From an uncultured Clostridia bacterium (lineage in GTDB: Bacteria > Bacillota > Clostridia > Peptostreptococcales > Anaerovoracaceae), in assembly GCA_938046095.1 (NCBI GenBank), contig CALIXS010000012.1:1-43093 (forward strand): a stretch of 43,093 nucleotides of DNA, given 5' to 3'. Position 1 is the first letter of the stretch, and each line of letters begins with the position of its first letter. Under the pieces are notes generated by a model, which made no database searches, was not told the origin of the DNA, and worked only from the letters and a program-made list of their open reading frames with translations. This document shows positions 42,841 through 43,093 of the stretch, in pieces. The translations under genes were made by a program, and so were the position numbers.

Positions 42841-43015
42841 CCTTTTTACCAAAATTTTTCATATTTTTTTTCGACGATGTTCGACATTTTTTCGGCAACA
42901 AAACACCGGCGCGTTATTTCCATACGGCGATTTCAAATCAAAGTGTTCCGAAAGACAACATAGTTGCTCTGTTTATATTTGTTCGGCGGATCGCAAAGAA
43001 TGCGTAATCATAACC

Positions 43016-43093
43016 ACCGGCTTAGCCGGTGGTTTGTTCTGCCCCTATAAGGGGCTTTTGCCAGCAACATCTCAAGATGTACTGAATTATTCA
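43016..43093. mobile_element. Possible IS200/IS605-type element end
   Basis: ACCACCGGC-TTA-GCCGGTGGT (about 43013-43033) and GCCCC-TATAA-GGGGC (43042-43056) are two hairpins in series running off the window. Such paired hairpins are common at IS200/IS605 ends. No transposase is visible, so this may instead be a terminator pair of a gene outside. Confidence 0.35.

Larger units (their letters stand above)
42755..43015. other. nrdGD upstream region
   Basis: Besides the promoter and NrdR boxes this AT-rich stretch has T runs and TTCGACGATGTTCGACATTT (a TTCGA direct repeat, 42869-42887). No gene seen. Confidence 0.4.

Noticed and set aside
1..43093. tRNA or rRNA genes
   Set aside because: No cloverleaf with TTCGANNC T-arm context and acceptor stem, and no rRNA signature was seen in the intergenic regions by eye; a dedicated scan was not possible.

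Overview
The window reads as chromosome of a strictly anaerobic, Gram-positive Clostridia-type bacterium. The evidence is Bacillota-style Shine-Dalgarno sites (AGGAGG), a class III anaerobic ribonucleotide reductase, a second glycyl radical enzyme, AddA, ScpA/ScpB, a QueT transporter behind a preQ1-I riboswitch, and a LysM/G5/NlpC-like wall protein. Family XIII/Anaerovoracaceae-like Eubacteriales is my best guess; this is inference, not read from a marker gene.

Layout. 1-5.95 kb: an AT-rich island on the minus strand (radical SAM peptide-maturase-like gene, two translationally coupled ABC exporter halves, a small broken ORF), bounded on both sides by decayed, related DDE transposases that point into it. 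6.1-9.4 kb: gdhA, a DUF915-type hydrolase and degenerate gene and IS debris. 9.6-23.4 kb: an accessory metabolic locus around an unassigned glycyl radical enzyme (GRE). It has a leftward operon (VOC protein, Na+/amino-acid symporter, SDR), a rightward CoA-disulfide-reductase/rhodanese gene, an AraC regulator divergent from GRE plus activase, then a C_GCAxxG_C_C protein and a MalY/PatB-type PLP lyase. A 1.2-kb AT-rich segment with two unknown small genes interrupts it. 23.5-43 kb: core genes (wall hydrolase, addA, gpmI; a five-gene run purC, zinc-ribbon/collagen-like protein, Usp, BaiN-like flavoprotein, permease; mtnA-scpA-scpB; queT; nrdG-nrdD). The last bases look like an IS200/IS605-type end.

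How it fits together. The GRE locus appears to be one regulon: an AGCAAG(T/C) element lies 13-14 bp upstream of the -35 of three promoters (VOC operon, CoA-disulfide reductase, GRE) and overlaps the -35 of the regulator's own promoter. A plausible reading is uptake of an amino-acid-like compound by the symporter, radical cleavage by the GRE, and processing by the SDR, PLP lyase and thiol/persulfide enzymes. The GRE has Cys-Ile-Gln where the eliminases I know have Cys-x-Glu, so the substrate is open.

The radical SAM island resembles a RiPP-type maturation/export cassette. The maturase has a PqqD-like N-terminal domain put out of frame by one extra G in a G4 run, no intact precursor gene is visible, and the small ORF after the exporters is also out of frame with its start in an A5 run. 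The island is therefore either decaying or carries base-call errors.

Other points of note are a diverged 92-bp-period repeat array upstream of purC, paired NrdR boxes at nrdGD, an NrdD-glutaredoxin fusion, and a structured leader in front of the wall-hydrolase gene.
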